Assembly (NCBI GenBank): GCA_964503085.1
Contig: CAZCYQ010000006.1
Span: forward strand, 1 to 64,000
Direction of reading: 5' to 3'
DNA: 64,000 nt
DNA from: Bin80 sp964503085
Lineage (GTDB): Bacteria > Bacteroidota > Rhodothermia > Rhodothermales > Bin80
Shown one piece after another: positions 43,288 to 52,580 of this stretch. The notes beneath the pieces are model-generated. The model had not been told where the DNA came from. It did not search any database and was given only the letters and a program-made list of their open reading frames with translations. Numbering within the stretch: the stretch's first letter is position 1; the number at the start of each line of letters is the position of its first letter. A program made the position numbers and the translations under genes.

Positions 43288-44901
43288 TTATTGCCACCCC
43301 CGTCCGCAAATAAAAGACTCTATCCCCAGTTGCTCCAGAGTAGCCGCCTTCGCTAATAAAGCCTGCCGAGCCCCTCCCTCATCAGGTACATAAACAACCT
43401 GGATATGGTTTGCCTTGTGCCGTGCCATAAGCTGCTGCCGAGATGTACCCTCCAATACCGCATGCATGATTGGCCATTGGTGAGTCGTAGACTGCCAGCG
43501 CCGTTCAGTTTCTTCATCCGGTAATGCAATCGCCTCCCCACGTCCAAGGTCCGCCTTTAGCCTGCCATCCTCCACGTAAATACGACTCCAGATGATCTGA
43601 CCAGGCTTGCATACTCCCTTGACGGTCCCCCCACCCAAACGGAAATACATCGGCGGCTGCCGCTCACTCATTGTACCGCTGTAACCACCAACAAAATGAG
43701 CTGGAGGGGCCGCCCCGGAAATCTGAAATGTCCAGACAAACTTACCATCGTACCTCTCACCCCAGCGCACATCGTGTAACGTATTTTCCGAGGGATATCC
43801 GAGCGACTGCCACAGAACTGCAGTTATGTACCCATCTAGCCCAGCGCACTCGTCCACCTCATTGAAATGGACCAGAGCTCGACCGGCGTAGAGTTCTCGG
43901 CTTCTATCACGGCTCAAAACTGGTGGACGCTCTGTGCTGTTGAGCAACCCTTCTGCCAGATCTGATGCCGGAAGGAGGTCTTTCAACCCCTGCTGATACT
44001 GTATACCGATCGTATCACAACCAAAATCATCTGCAATCCGGAGCGCGGCGATATACATTTTGCATTGCTGTAAAACCTGGGCTTCCGTCAGCTCGGTAGC
44101 CTCATCCGTCCCGAATGCGAACGACATTCCCCGGTCCTGAACCCACGAAAGGCAGGACGCTGCTTCCTCGTCGGTCACTTGGAGAGTTTCGTAATAAAGC
44201 GAACTCTGACTTAAGCGCTCCTTGAACATCCCCACCTGATTTAACAAATGATCCGGGATGATCGCATTGTACATTCCCATACATCCCTCATCAAAGACCC
44301 CCATAATGGGCATACTTTCTTCGATTTGCCTAGCAATACGATTCCCAAGCACACGGGCATACCCTGGTAAACTCATTCGCGCAACAGGGATCACATGCGA
44401 ATCATCCTGGACCACATTCTTTCCCGCCAGCCAGCGTGACAGACACCTGTTGAAATGTTCGTCCGCAAAATTCTCACTCCAAAGCGTAGTGTATGGTACA
44501 CCGGCCTTGGCGAGCGATCCGTTCATGTTCAACATCCCCACCAGACCCGGCCACGTACCGCTCCAATTGGCAACCGTGAGAATTGGCCCCTTATGCCGCA
44601 TCAATCCCGACAAGACATGATGAGAATACTGCCAGGCAGCAAACACGACCACTATCGGACTCTCTGGGTGGATCCCCTGAAACACTTCGCGTCCATACTT
44701 CTGGCTGTCAATGAACCCGTGCCCCTTATTTGCATCTACCGGATGCCCCCGCACAACATCATATCCGCTTGATCGAATGGCCTGGGCAACCGCAAGCTCA
44801 ACTTTCTCCTGCTCCGGCCAACAAGTCTGGTTTGCCGAGAGGCGTAGATCCCCACTGGCAATGATCGTCACTTCGGGAGTATCCCGTCTCGCTAACTGCA
44901 T
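43288..44901 (-). CDS. L-fucose/L-arabinose isomerase-like protein
   Basis: 537 residues from ATG 44901; an upstream frame to 45021 adds 40 unconserved residues. Motifs of the fucose isomerase superfamily: VVVFAAWQYSHHVLSGL, LTVANWSGTWPGLVGMLNMNGSL, MGVFDEGCMGMYNAIIP with the Glu/Asp of the metal site, FGCDTIGIQYQQGLKDLLPASDLAEGLLNS, and HFNEVDECAGLDGYIT. The family converts aldoses to ketoses with manganese. No kinase, aldolase or sugar transporter is nearby. Assignment to the superfamily is fair, the substrate is not known. Confidence 0.75.
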   Translation of the reverse strand: MQLARRDTPEVTIIASGDLRLSANQTCWPEQEKVELAVAQAIRSSGYDVVRGHPVDANKGHGFIDSQKYGREVFQGIHPESPIVVVFAAWQYSHHVLSGLMRHKGPILTVANWSGTWPGLVGMLNMNGSLAKAGVPYTTLWSENFADEHFNRCLSRWLAGKNVVQDDSHVIPVARMSLPGYARVLGNRIARQIEESMPIMGVFDEGCMGMYNAIIPDHLLNQVGMFKERLSQSSLYYETLQVTDEEAASCLSWVQDRGMSFAFGTDEATELTEAQVLQQCKMYIAALRIADDFGCDTIGIQYQQGLKDLLPASDLAEGLLNSTERPPVLSRDRSRELYAGRALVHFNEVDECAGLDGYITAVLWQSLGYPSENTLHDVRWGERYDGKFVWTFQISGAAPPAHFVGGYSGTMSERQPPMYFRLGGGTVKGVCKPGQIIWSRIYVEDGRLKADLGRGEAIALPDEETERRWQSTTHQWPIMHAVLEGTSRQQLMARHKANHIQVVYVPDEGGARQALLAKAATLEQLGIESFICGRGWQ

Positions 44902-45042
44902 TCTAACACTGTGTTTGTTCCTGATAAGACCTAATATAGTCATCAACGAACGTCTGATTGCCTCCCACAACCGCATCGTGCAACCGTAGGTAAGAGATTG
45001 CGTAACTAGTGAGGAAGCCATGCATAATTATCCATTCATTCC

Positions 45043-45372
45043 ATGAATACACGCAATCTAGGAGACCGTGTCGGGGAACGGTTCGAAGAAATTAAGTTAG
45101 AAGGATCGCAGCTGGTAGACAAAGTAAAGGAACTTGCAAAAGAGGGCAAAACCAGCAAAATCTCCATCATCAAGGACGGGCGTACATTGGCAGATTTCCC
45201 CCTGTATCTCGGCTTGGGAGGATCTGTCGCAGCGGTCGCGCTTTCGCCGACCCTCGCTGCGATTGGAGCGATTGCCGCGCTCGTGACAGATGACATCACG
45301 GTACGCATTGAACGCAATCCCACAGAGGGTATTGAGCGGAGGCCTTCACAGAACAATGACGATCTGTCGTGA
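45043..45372 (+). CDS. DUF4342 domain protein
   Basis: 109 residues. The beginning is charged (FEEIKLEGSQLVDKVKELAKEG), followed by IIKDGRTLADFPL and a hydrophobic Gly/Ala-rich stretch (SVAAVALSPTLAAIGAIAALVT) that could enter a membrane. This matches DUF4342, a small family of unknown function. The downstream dehydratase starts in GTGA overlapping the TGA, so the two are translationally coupled. Confidence 0.8.
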   Translation: MNTRNLGDRVGERFEEIKLEGSQLVDKVKELAKEGKTSKISIIKDGRTLADFPLYLGLGGSVAAVALSPTLAAIGAIAALVTDDITVRIERNPTEGIERRPSQNNDDLS

Positions 45373-46334
45373 GTGTCTCCTTCGCCGTAGGATTTAAGGA
45401 TATCCGTGCGGCAGCCGGTTTACTCCAAGGCGTAGCAAATAATACGCCGGTTCTCACTTCGCGTACACTGGACATGCGTGCAGACGCGCGTGTTTACTGC
45501 AAATGCGAAAGTTTTCAGCGTACCGGTGCATTCAAGTTTCGGGGGGCTTACAATGCGTTGACCCGGGTTCCAAAAGCAACCCGGGAAGTCTTAACCTATT
45601 CCTCGGGTAACCATGCTCAGGCGGTCGCACTTGCGGGATCACTCCTCGACATCCAGCCGACCATCATTATGCCCCGGGATGCTCCAGAAGTGAAGCGTGA
45701 AGCCACTGCAGCTTATGGAGCAAATATTATCCCCTATGATCGGAGCGAGGTTACACGCGAAGCGCTCGCACAGCAACTGGCCAAGGAACGCGGGCTACCG
45801 ATCATTCCTCCATACGACCACCCACACATTATAGCTGGCCAAGGAACGGCAGCATTGGAATTGTTGCAGTCTCAACCGGATATTGAAGTACTTCTTGTAC
45901 CCTGTGGCGGGGGTGGACTTTTATCTGGCACGACGTTAGCCGCCCATGCAGTTCGACCAAGTATTCGTGTCATCGGTGTGGAGCCGGCAATGGCAAATGA
46001 TGCTGCCCTCAGTTTCAAGAGTGGTACGCTACACACTGTGCACAACCCGCAAACAATTGCAGACGGTGCACGCACACCGTCACTCGGAGCACTGACCTTT
46101 CAAATCATACACGCCCTTGCCCACGATATCGTTGTCGTTTCGGAAGATGCCATTGTTGAAGCCATGCAGTTTCTGTGGGAGCGCATGAAGCTTGTCGTTG
46201 AACCAACTGGAGCGCTGGGCGTGGCTGCACTCTTAAGTGGTGTGATCGCCGTGGACCGCAGAAATGTGGGAGTGATTATCAGCGGCGGTAACGTGGATTT
46301 CGGCCAAACACCTGCATGGTCAAGACGCACTTAA
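45369..46334 (+). CDS. Threonine/serine dehydratase, PLP-dependent
   Basis: 321 residues, short form without an ACT regulatory domain, so catabolic or serine-racemase-like rather than biosynthetic IlvA. Starts at GTG 45369, overlapping the DUF4342 stop. Motifs: NNTPVLTSRTLD, CKCESFQRTGAFKFRGAYNAL with the PLP Lys, TYSSGNHAQAVALA, PCGGGGLLSGTTLA, GVEPAMANDAALS, VVEPTGALGVAALLS and IISGGNVDF. Gives 2-oxobutanoate or pyruvate plus ammonia. Confidence 0.93.
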   Translation: MSVSFAVGFKDIRAAAGLLQGVANNTPVLTSRTLDMRADARVYCKCESFQRTGAFKFRGAYNALTRVPKATREVLTYSSGNHAQAVALAGSLLDIQPTIIMPRDAPEVKREATAAYGANIIPYDRSEVTREALAQQLAKERGLPIIPPYDHPHIIAGQGTAALELLQSQPDIEVLLVPCGGGGLLSGTTLAAHAVRPSIRVIGVEPAMANDAALSFKSGTLHTVHNPQTIADGARTPSLGALTFQIIHALAHDIVVVSEDAIVEAMQFLWERMKLVVEPTGALGVAALLSGVIAVDRRNVGVIISGGNVDFGQTPAWSRRT

Positions 46335-46470
46335 TTTGGAAGGTATTTTCAAATAAAATTGCCCACCTGTGCGGAGTTAATGAAATAGTATTCTCTCTTC
46401 ATTAATTCTGAATGAATAATCCCGTTTTCCAATGCCAAGAGCACGGTTTCCTTGCGGGACTCCCAAAACC

Positions 46471-46493
46471 CTCTCCGTTACTTTTACGGAGAG
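46471..46493 (+). repeat. Perfect eight-base-pair hairpin
   Basis: CTCTCCGT, seven-base loop TACTTTT, ACGGAGAG. It lies 136 bases past the dehydratase stop. No T-run follows, so a terminator is doubtful; part of a structured RNA is possible. Confidence 0.5.
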
Positions 46494-46763
46494 CAATACG
46501 GTGAGAGAAAGGTTGCGTAATCTCTGCGCATCTCTCCGGTGGCGGTGCGCAACTATCCTCAAAAGGTACCGTCAGCGGGGCTTTGTCGTCCTTTCCCTAA
46601 CAGTAGATCCTATCTGTCCATTCCATCCGTATGCAGCTCTATACCTGCAAGATCGCCTAGTTGGGTCAGAAACCCTATCCCTTCTAAGGTGCGTGCGCTC
46701 CGGTCTGCATTACGTTTGGCAATTCGTCCGTGCTTGTTTCAACTAACATTGAAACAGCCCTCC

Positions 46764-46786
46764 CCTCGAAGTCTATACTTCAGAGG
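46764..46786. repeat. Nine-base-pair hairpin with one bulge
   Basis: CCTC+GAAGT pairs with ACTTC+GAGG, four-base loop CTAT and one bulged A. Role unknown; no gene within 380 bases on either side. Confidence 0.4.
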
Positions 46787-47168
46787 AATTGATTCCGACT
46801 AAAACTGTAATTAACACTGGATAAACGGGCACAACCTCTCACAACAAAGACATTAGCATTTTGAACCCTGACCACTCCAAGGACTGGCTCATGGCAATCG
46901 TCGCGCTGGCCTTCATTTTGCGCCGCACATTCACGTATACCGAGCTGCCGGTTACGAATATATTCCACGTTCAACAGGGGCAGCCATTTCTGCCTTCACC
47001 ACAGGCCTATCCTGATTCCGGCGGTATCTCTGATAGAATACGGTGTTTAGCGGATTGCGGATTCAAACAGAGCCGCAACACTTCTTGAGACAAGTCAATT
47101 ACGCCTGGTTCCAGGTTTTTTCCCAGAACAACTGTCGCTATACAGGCTGTCCAAGCGCGTGCTTGGCG

Positions 47169-47801
47169 CTATTTCTTGTATTTTACCGAGCAGCCGTAAG
47201 GTCGGGAGATCGCCACGGATACTTCATCGCCATTCATGGCCTCTTCCAAAGCTGCACGGACATAGTTGTTGGCCAACTTGGTCTTCTCATAGCTGGCGCG
47301 CGGCTGGTCGTCTATGCCGCCTTTGTAGATCAAGACACCCTCCTTGTCGATGACGTACATGTGAGGCGTGGTTTTCGCCCCGTACATCTTGCCGACATCA
47401 CCTTCTGGATCCAGCAGAATGGCGGACTGCATGCCACCCATATTCTCATTTTGCGCGTTCATTTCGTCAGATTCGTAGTACCCCTGCGTGCCCGGAGCGG
47501 ACGACACAATAGACAGCCATCTAACGCCTTTCTCGGTAAACTCCTTCTGAAGCGCCGGCATGTTGCCGGTTCGATAGTGACGCTCAACGTACGGGCAGCC
47601 GAAATTGAGCCACTCTAAAACGACAAATTCACCCTGCAAACTTTCCAGGTCGTACGACTCGCCGTCGGTCCCCGGAAGCGTGAATACAGGAGCTGGCTCG
47701 CCGATTTCGGCTTCGTCAGAAGAACTTTGCTGGTTGACACCTATGGAAACCAGCACGAGAAGCAGCACAATGAAATGTGCTGAGGCGTGAAACCCTTTCA
47801 T
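47169..47801 (-). CDS. Thioredoxin-fold (redoxin) exported protein
   Basis: 210 residues. Signal peptide or anchor at 8-24 (AHFIVLLLVLVSIGV). The AhpC/TSA-type fold shows EIGEPAPVFTLPGTDGESYDL, then LEWLNFGCPYVERHY, where CPYV stands in place of the CXXC motif, and TTPHMYVIDKEGVLIYKGGIDD. The C-terminal YGCSVKYKK has a second Cys, which may be the resolving residue. The start overlaps the dsbD stop in an ATGA, so DsbD probably reduces it in the periplasm. Confidence 0.88.
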   Translation of the reverse strand: MKGFHASAHFIVLLLVLVSIGVNQQSSSDEAEIGEPAPVFTLPGTDGESYDLESLQGEFVVLEWLNFGCPYVERHYRTGNMPALQKEFTEKGVRWLSIVSSAPGTQGYYESDEMNAQNENMGGMQSAILLDPEGDVGKMYGAKTTPHMYVIDKEGVLIYKGGIDDQPRASYEKTKLANNYVRAALEEAMNGDEVSVAISRPYGCSVKYKK

Positions 47802-49936
47802 GTGTCCGTTGAATTTGTTGTTTTAAGTGATTCAGCGCGATTAGGAAGCAAGGCTAACGCTTCCACGACAATGGACTCCGTAAGCACCTCAGGTAACAAC
47901 ACAGGGGGATCGTTGTTTCCACGGTAAAGCACATATAACGGCACGCCACTTCGTCCATGAGACTCCAACGCGCGTGTGATTTCGGCATTACGGCTAGTCC
48001 AGTCAGCCCGCATTAATACGACATCTTTTTGGGCGAAGGCGGATAATAGTGTGCTGCTGGAAAGTGTAGTTTTCTTGTTCACTTGGCAGGTCAGACACCA
48101 TGCGGCGGTAAAATCCACAAACACAGGGCGTCCTTCGTGGCTGAGCTGCTGAACCTGTTCAGTCGAGTAGACGGACCAAAGACCATCTGAGGTCACGTCA
48201 GTTTGCGACATGCTTTGCTGCTGAGCACCCTGATAAGCGGACCATATCCCCATGCACACTATGACTAGTGCTATACCACGCGTAACGATCCGCACGGAAG
48301 AGGTCACTTGTACAGATGGCCAGCGCCCCACTATCCAGGCAGCTACTGCGAACAGCAGCAGCCCCAACAGCAATAGCCCGAGTCCGTTGACACCTGCCTG
48401 ATTGCCGAACACCCACGCCAACCAAACGCTCGTCCCCAGCATTGGAAAAGCCAGCACATGCTTGAGCGTCTCCATCCACAGCCCCGGTCGCGGAAGTTTG
48501 TCAGATAGCACTGGAAACGTGGACAAAATCACATACGGCGCTGCCATGCCTAATCCAAGGGCGACAAAGATGGCCAAGGCCTGAGCAGTAGGAAGCACCA
48601 CGGCCGCACCAAGAGCCGCACCCATGAACGGTGCGGTACATGGCGTTGCAACAAGCGTGGCCAATGCGCCATCCAGACAAGACCGCGTCAGCGAATGCGA
48701 GGTACCAGATCGGGTTAAGCCCGTGAAAGTGAAGCCCCGAATATCGAATACCCCGAACAGGTTGAGGCCAACGGCCAGAAACAAAAACGCCATGCCCGCT
48801 ACAAAAAGCGGCGATTGAAGTTGAAAGCCCCAACCAATTTGGCTGCCGGCAGCGCGCAGTGCAAAAAGCACCCCAGCCAACACCAAAAATGAAACGACAA
48901 CGCCCGTGGCGAACGCTACGCCGTGCCATACACGGTTTGCACTATCAAGTTTATTGTGCTGCGCAAGGCTCAGCAGCTTAATAGACAGCACTGGGAACAC
49001 GCAGGGCATCAGATTTAATAGCAGACCCCCGATCAGCGCAAACAGGATTAGAATAGGCAGGGTGCTGCCGGTATTTTGATCAGCCTCGGTTCGCAGCGGT
49101 ACATCAATATCAAGCGCCCTTGCAGTCTGTGCTGTGTCGAAATACTGCCCCTCGCTCGCAACCAAGACCCCTTGCAATCTGTCAGGCAACTCTGTTGCAT
49201 ATTCAGACTGCTGCAGCGCAAATACGAAAGCATCGCCATCCTTGCTCATAGGCTGATCCAACGCGTGCTCGAGCAGCATAAGCTGCGCGGGGAAGAAATA
49301 TGCTCCCTGCAGGTCTGGTGCCGCATCTGTCGGAGGCGAGACCCGCAAAGCGAAGGAATTTGAATAATGACTGGCCTCGATAGTCCAGGCCGGGTCCTGG
49401 ACAGGCAATTTGGCCCGTGCCGCCGCAACTTCCTCATAATATGGCCCGGGCGTAGGCACCGCTCCGTGCACTGGCAGCGATAGGGAAACAGTCTCTTGCG
49501 CAAAGAGACAAACGTCCCTGCAGATCAACCAGTCGGCTGTCGTGGAAAGCGTTACGGGGCTTTCAGATAGCTCGTTAGGCGGCGTGATCGCGACCAAAAA
49601 GGTTACGGCATTTGAGTACCCGTACGATCGCAGCGGCTCGGCATCAATTTTTTCTGGATACGGCCACTGGATTGGACCCGCACTAAATCCTGAAGGCAAA
49701 TCCCATGTGAGTGTGATCGGCTCTCCTACATCCCCAGGATTGATCCAGTAGCTATGCCAATCCTCGTCCAACTTCACTGTCACTCCCACTGTAAACCGGG
49801 TACCCGGTGCGATCCATTCGAATTCACCTATTAAAGCGGCTTCGCTAAACGGACTGGGGTCGTCTGTCTGCCCAAACGTTGACGAGCTGCAGATGAGCAT
49901 GCCGCAGACCACGGCCCAAACCAGCCTGAACTTCAT
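47798..49936 (-). CDS. dsbD: DsbD-type thiol:disulfide interchange protein
   Basis: 712 residues from ATG 49936 (MKFRLVWAVV...); a longer frame from 49957 adds seven. Signal peptide ending in SSTFG. N-terminal DsbD-alpha-like domain with the Cys pair ICRDVC (about 145). The central part has eight helices of the cytochrome c biogenesis type (NLMPCVFPVLSIKLL and ATPCTAPFMGAALGAA carry the membrane Cys). The C-terminal thioredoxin domain has FTAAWCLTCQVNKK. The protein carries electrons from cytoplasmic thioredoxin to periplasmic partners, probably including the coupled redoxin. Confidence 0.94.
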   Translation of the reverse strand: MKFRLVWAVVCGMLICSSSTFGQTDDPSPFSEAALIGEFEWIAPGTRFTVGVTVKLDEDWHSYWINPGDVGEPITLTWDLPSGFSAGPIQWPYPEKIDAEPLRSYGYSNAVTFLVAITPPNELSESPVTLSTTADWLICRDVCLFAQETVSLSLPVHGAVPTPGPYYEEVAAARAKLPVQDPAWTIEASHYSNSFALRVSPPTDAAPDLQGAYFFPAQLMLLEHALDQPMSKDGDAFVFALQQSEYATELPDRLQGVLVASEGQYFDTAQTARALDIDVPLRTEADQNTGSTLPILILFALIGGLLLNLMPCVFPVLSIKLLSLAQHNKLDSANRVWHGVAFATGVVVSFLVLAGVLFALRAAGSQIGWGFQLQSPLFVAGMAFLFLAVGLNLFGVFDIRGFTFTGLTRSGTSHSLTRSCLDGALATLVATPCTAPFMGAALGAAVVLPTAQALAIFVALGLGMAAPYVILSTFPVLSDKLPRPGLWMETLKHVLAFPMLGTSVWLAWVFGNQAGVNGLGLLLLGLLLFAVAAWIVGRWPSVQVTSSVRIVTRGIALVIVCMGIWSAYQGAQQQSMSQTDVTSDGLWSVYSTEQVQQLSHEGRPVFVDFTAAWCLTCQVNKKTTLSSSTLLSAFAQKDVVLMRADWTSRNAEITRALESHGRSGVPLYVLYRGNNDPPVLLPEVLTESIVVEALALLPNRAESLKTTNSTDT

Positions 49937-50272
49937 GGTCATGGTAATGGAAAACACATTTCTGTGCTACAGTAATCACACATAATTGTTCTGCATGCCA
50001 ATAGGGGTAATCAGTCAATCAATTTACTGTGCGCAACCGTTGCCAGAGGATCAACGCATTCTCTGGCCAGCTGTATCCCCTGCCTTCCACCCGGTGAATT
50101 CCCTTGTTGAGATGCTAGAATTTGATCAAATGAAAACGATCCTGAATCGGACTAGCCTTGGGAATTACTCAATAGATCGTAGCACTGCCGGTCCTCCGCA
50201 TATCCGTTATGAAGGACTCCATCTCTGCAATTTCTTCACCCAGCGTGCGTCAAAACGCAAGCTAATCACTAC
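49937..50272. other. Intergenic region between surE and dsbD
   Basis: About 335 bases. A rightward frame 49986-50276 has no family features and ends at the surE stop. No terminator is clear. Confidence 0.5.
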
Positions 50273-51097
50273 TTAGATGGGGCTTTCCTTCCAACTCCAA
50301 GTGCTCAATACCTCTAAGCAACCGTAAGCAGTACGGTCATGCTGCAATGGTGTGATCGAAACGTAGCCATTTTCCAGTACATGTATGTCCGTATCTGCAC
50401 CCTCATCCAAAATGTTCAGTGTTCCACGATACCAGTAATAGGCCCTGTTAGCTGGATCAATACGCTCAAGAAACCCCTCTTGCCACCTAGATCTAGCCTG
50501 GCGAGTTACTACGATCCCTTTGATTTCGTCCTCGGGGATCATTGGCACATTTACACTGAGAAGAACTCCCCTAGGCAGTTGACTTCTGAGTACTTTCTGC
50601 GCTATCATCCCAGCGTACTTGGCAGCCGGACGATAATCAGCATCTGGTTCCTTCGAATCCAGACTCACAGCGATTGAATCAATGCCATATATCGACGATT
50701 CGGTGGCCGCACTAATCGTGCCGGAATAAATAACATTGATCGCTGTGTTTGACCCCCGGTTAATCCCACTTACAACCAGGTCCGGTAGGCGATGAAGTAA
50801 CTGATGTAATGCCAGTTTAATACAGTCACAAGGCGTGCCATCGATGGCTAGAGCTCGCACATTATCCAGATCCTCGCCGAAACTCCAGCTCTTGGCCCGG
50901 ATCGGATCATCCAGCGTGATTGAGTGCGCCACTGCACTTTGCTCACCTGCCGGAGCTATGACTACAACATCTCCCAGTTGGACCAAAGCCCTCGTGAGCT
51001 CTCGAATCCCAGGAGACGTAATACCGTCATCGTTCGTAACGAGAATCAGTGGGCGTCGGCGAAATTGTCCGTCACTGCCTTTATCAGGATCCACCAT
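50273..51097 (-). CDS. surE: 5'-nucleotidase SurE
   Basis: 274 residues. Metal-dependent nucleoside monophosphatase. Motifs: ILVTNDDGITSPGIREL with the Asp pair, IAPAGEQSAVAHSITL, LVVSGINRGSNTAINVIYSGTISAA, and AIDGTPCDCIKLAL. Its first 14 bases overlap the end of panB, so both are co-translated. A role in stress or in nucleotide recycling is known for the family. Confidence 0.95.
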   Translation of the reverse strand: MVDPDKGSDGQFRRRPLILVTNDDGITSPGIRELTRALVQLGDVVVIAPAGEQSAVAHSITLDDPIRAKSWSFGEDLDNVRALAIDGTPCDCIKLALHQLLHRLPDLVVSGINRGSNTAINVIYSGTISAATESSIYGIDSIAVSLDSKEPDADYRPAAKYAGMIAQKVLRSQLPRGVLLSVNVPMIPEDEIKGIVVTRQARSRWQEGFLERIDPANRAYYWYRGTLNILDEGADTDIHVLENGYVSITPLQHDRTAYGCLEVLSTWSWKESPI

Positions 51098-51908
51098 TTA
51101 CCCAGTAGCTCTCTTCGGCTGTTGGAAAATCACGGGTTCGTACGTCCCTAACATAATCCTTAACGGCCTTTGAAGTTAGTTCAGACAATTTGGCATAATG
51201 TCGTACAAACCGTGGATTAAAGTCAGTAGTCAGCCCTAACGCATCGTGAATCACCAATACCTGACCATCACATACGTTACCTGCACCTATACCAATCGTT
51301 GGAATAGTGAGTGATGCAGAGACCTCCGCAGACAGCGAGGTGGGAATCTTCTCGAGCACGATCGCAAAACAACCAACCCTCTCGAGTTCCAGGGCGTCTT
51401 TCCGCAACTGATCCGATTCTTCTTTGTCCTGGGCCCTCACCTTATAGGTGCCAAATTTATAGATACTCTGAGGAGTAAGACCTAAGTGGCCCATGACCGG
51501 GATACCGGCCTGTAGTATCCGCTCCGCCGCGGAGAGAACAGCTGTACCGCCCTCCAACTTGATCGCATGTGCTCCTGTCTCCTTCATAACACGAATGGAG
51601 GAGGCCAGGGCTTCCTTGCTGTTACCCTGATAGGTACCAAAAGGTAGATCTACAATCACGAGTGCCCGGGTCACGCCCCGAACTACGCACTGAGCATGAT
51701 AGATCATTTGCTCCAGTGTTATTGGCAGGGTCGTTTCGTGTCCTGCAATAACATTGGAAGCGGAATCCCCTACTAGAATGGCATCTATGCCCGCACGATC
51801 CAGGATCCGGGCCATGGTGTAGTCATAGGCCGTCAGCATCGCAATCGGCGTACCGGCGGCCTTCATCTGCCGGAGCGTCTGCGTCGTGACTCGCCTTACA
51901 CCTTCCAT
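51084..51908 (-). CDS. panB: 3-Methyl-2-oxobutanoate hydroxymethyltransferase
   Basis: First step toward pantothenate and coenzyme A. 274 residues from ATG 51908; GTG at 51914 gives two more. Motifs: PIAMLTAYDYTMARILDRAGIDAILVGDSASNV (metal Asp), FGTYQGNSKEA, IKLEGG, VMGHLGLTPQSIYKFG, and IGIGAGNVCDGQVLVIHDALGL. Overlaps surE by 14 bases. panC is not in the window. Confidence 0.96.
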   Translation of the reverse strand: MEGVRRVTTQTLRQMKAAGTPIAMLTAYDYTMARILDRAGIDAILVGDSASNVIAGHETTLPITLEQMIYHAQCVVRGVTRALVIVDLPFGTYQGNSKEALASSIRVMKETGAHAIKLEGGTAVLSAAERILQAGIPVMGHLGLTPQSIYKFGTYKVRAQDKEESDQLRKDALELERVGCFAIVLEKIPTSLSAEVSASLTIPTIGIGAGNVCDGQVLVIHDALGLTTDFNPRFVRHYAKLSELTSKAVKDYVRDVRTRDFPTAEESYWVNGGS

Positions 51909-51960
51909 TAGCACCGGCGAACTGTGGCCCTATCCACTAGAAGCAGTCTGGTTCGTCACT

Positions 51961-52548
51961 CTAGTTCTCAGAATCTGACTGCATAGCGGCATCAACATCA
52001 ATTCCAAGCTCACGCGCAACATCCAACGTGATGTCAACGATACGATCTTCGTTTGCATAAAGCAGAATAGGCTGTGCAGGTCCTGCCTGGGTGCGCAAAA
52101 CCAAATCAAGCCCCCGCTCGGTTGCGACCGTCCTGATTGCCTCATCCACAAGCTCGTAAATCGGACTAAACAAGTCTATTTCGCGCTGCACAAGCTCCTG
52201 TTCTAGCTCCGATGCTTTTTCCTGGAGCTCTTGCTGAAGTGATACCAGCTCGTCCTCACGCCTTTGCCGAGCTTCATCTGATAGCAAACTCCGCTGTGTC
52301 TGATACCGCTCTAACTTGCCCGTATAGTCCTCCTGCATGCTAACAAGAATCCGCTGACCACTTTCCACTTCGGCTTGCAATTCCTCTTGTATCGTACGGG
52401 TTTGGGGCATATTGGATATTAGAACCTCGTGATCCGTGTATCCAATGCGCAATGGGGGCAGCTGTTGTGCTTGAGCAGCAGCTACAAAACCAAGTAATAA
52501 TACAGCAGCGAGATAACCTGCGCTGCGTTTGAGCGAAAAGCGTCGCAT
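51961..52548 (-). CDS. OmpH/Skp-family periplasmic chaperone (second copy)
   Basis: 195 residues. Signal peptide ending in AAAQAQ. IGYTDHEVLISNMPQTRTIQEELQ begins the fold; a long coiled coil follows (about 55-135), with EDYTGKLERYQTQRSLLSDEARQ; the end has RTVATERGLDLVLRTQ. It follows the first ompH gene by 32 bases. Skp holds unfolded outer-membrane proteins for BamA. The Asp/Glu-rich C-terminus (DVDAAMQSDSEN) is unlike the first copy. Confidence 0.9.
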   Translation of the reverse strand: MRRFSLKRSAGYLAAVLLLGFVAAAQAQQLPPLRIGYTDHEVLISNMPQTRTIQEELQAEVESGQRILVSMQEDYTGKLERYQTQRSLLSDEARQRREDELVSLQQELQEKASELEQELVQREIDLFSPIYELVDEAIRTVATERGLDLVLRTQAGPAQPILLYANEDRIVDITLDVARELGIDVDAAMQSDSEN

Positions 52549-52580
52549 GAGAATAATTAAATTGAAATATTTACCACAGA

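Larger units (their letters stand above)
46335..47168. other. Long intergenic region with several hairpins
   Basis: About 830 bases between convergent genes without a supported gene. Three hairpins are visible: 46471-46493, 46512-46553 and 46764-46786. Frames such as 46432-46746 (+) have no family features. Confidence 0.5.

Noticed and set aside
46432..46746. A rightward gene in the gap after the dehydratase
   Set aside because: No family features, Arg/Cys-rich composition, and the frame covers a strong hairpin.
49986..50276. A small rightward gene between dsbD and surE
   Set aside because: No family pattern and it ends inside the surE stop.
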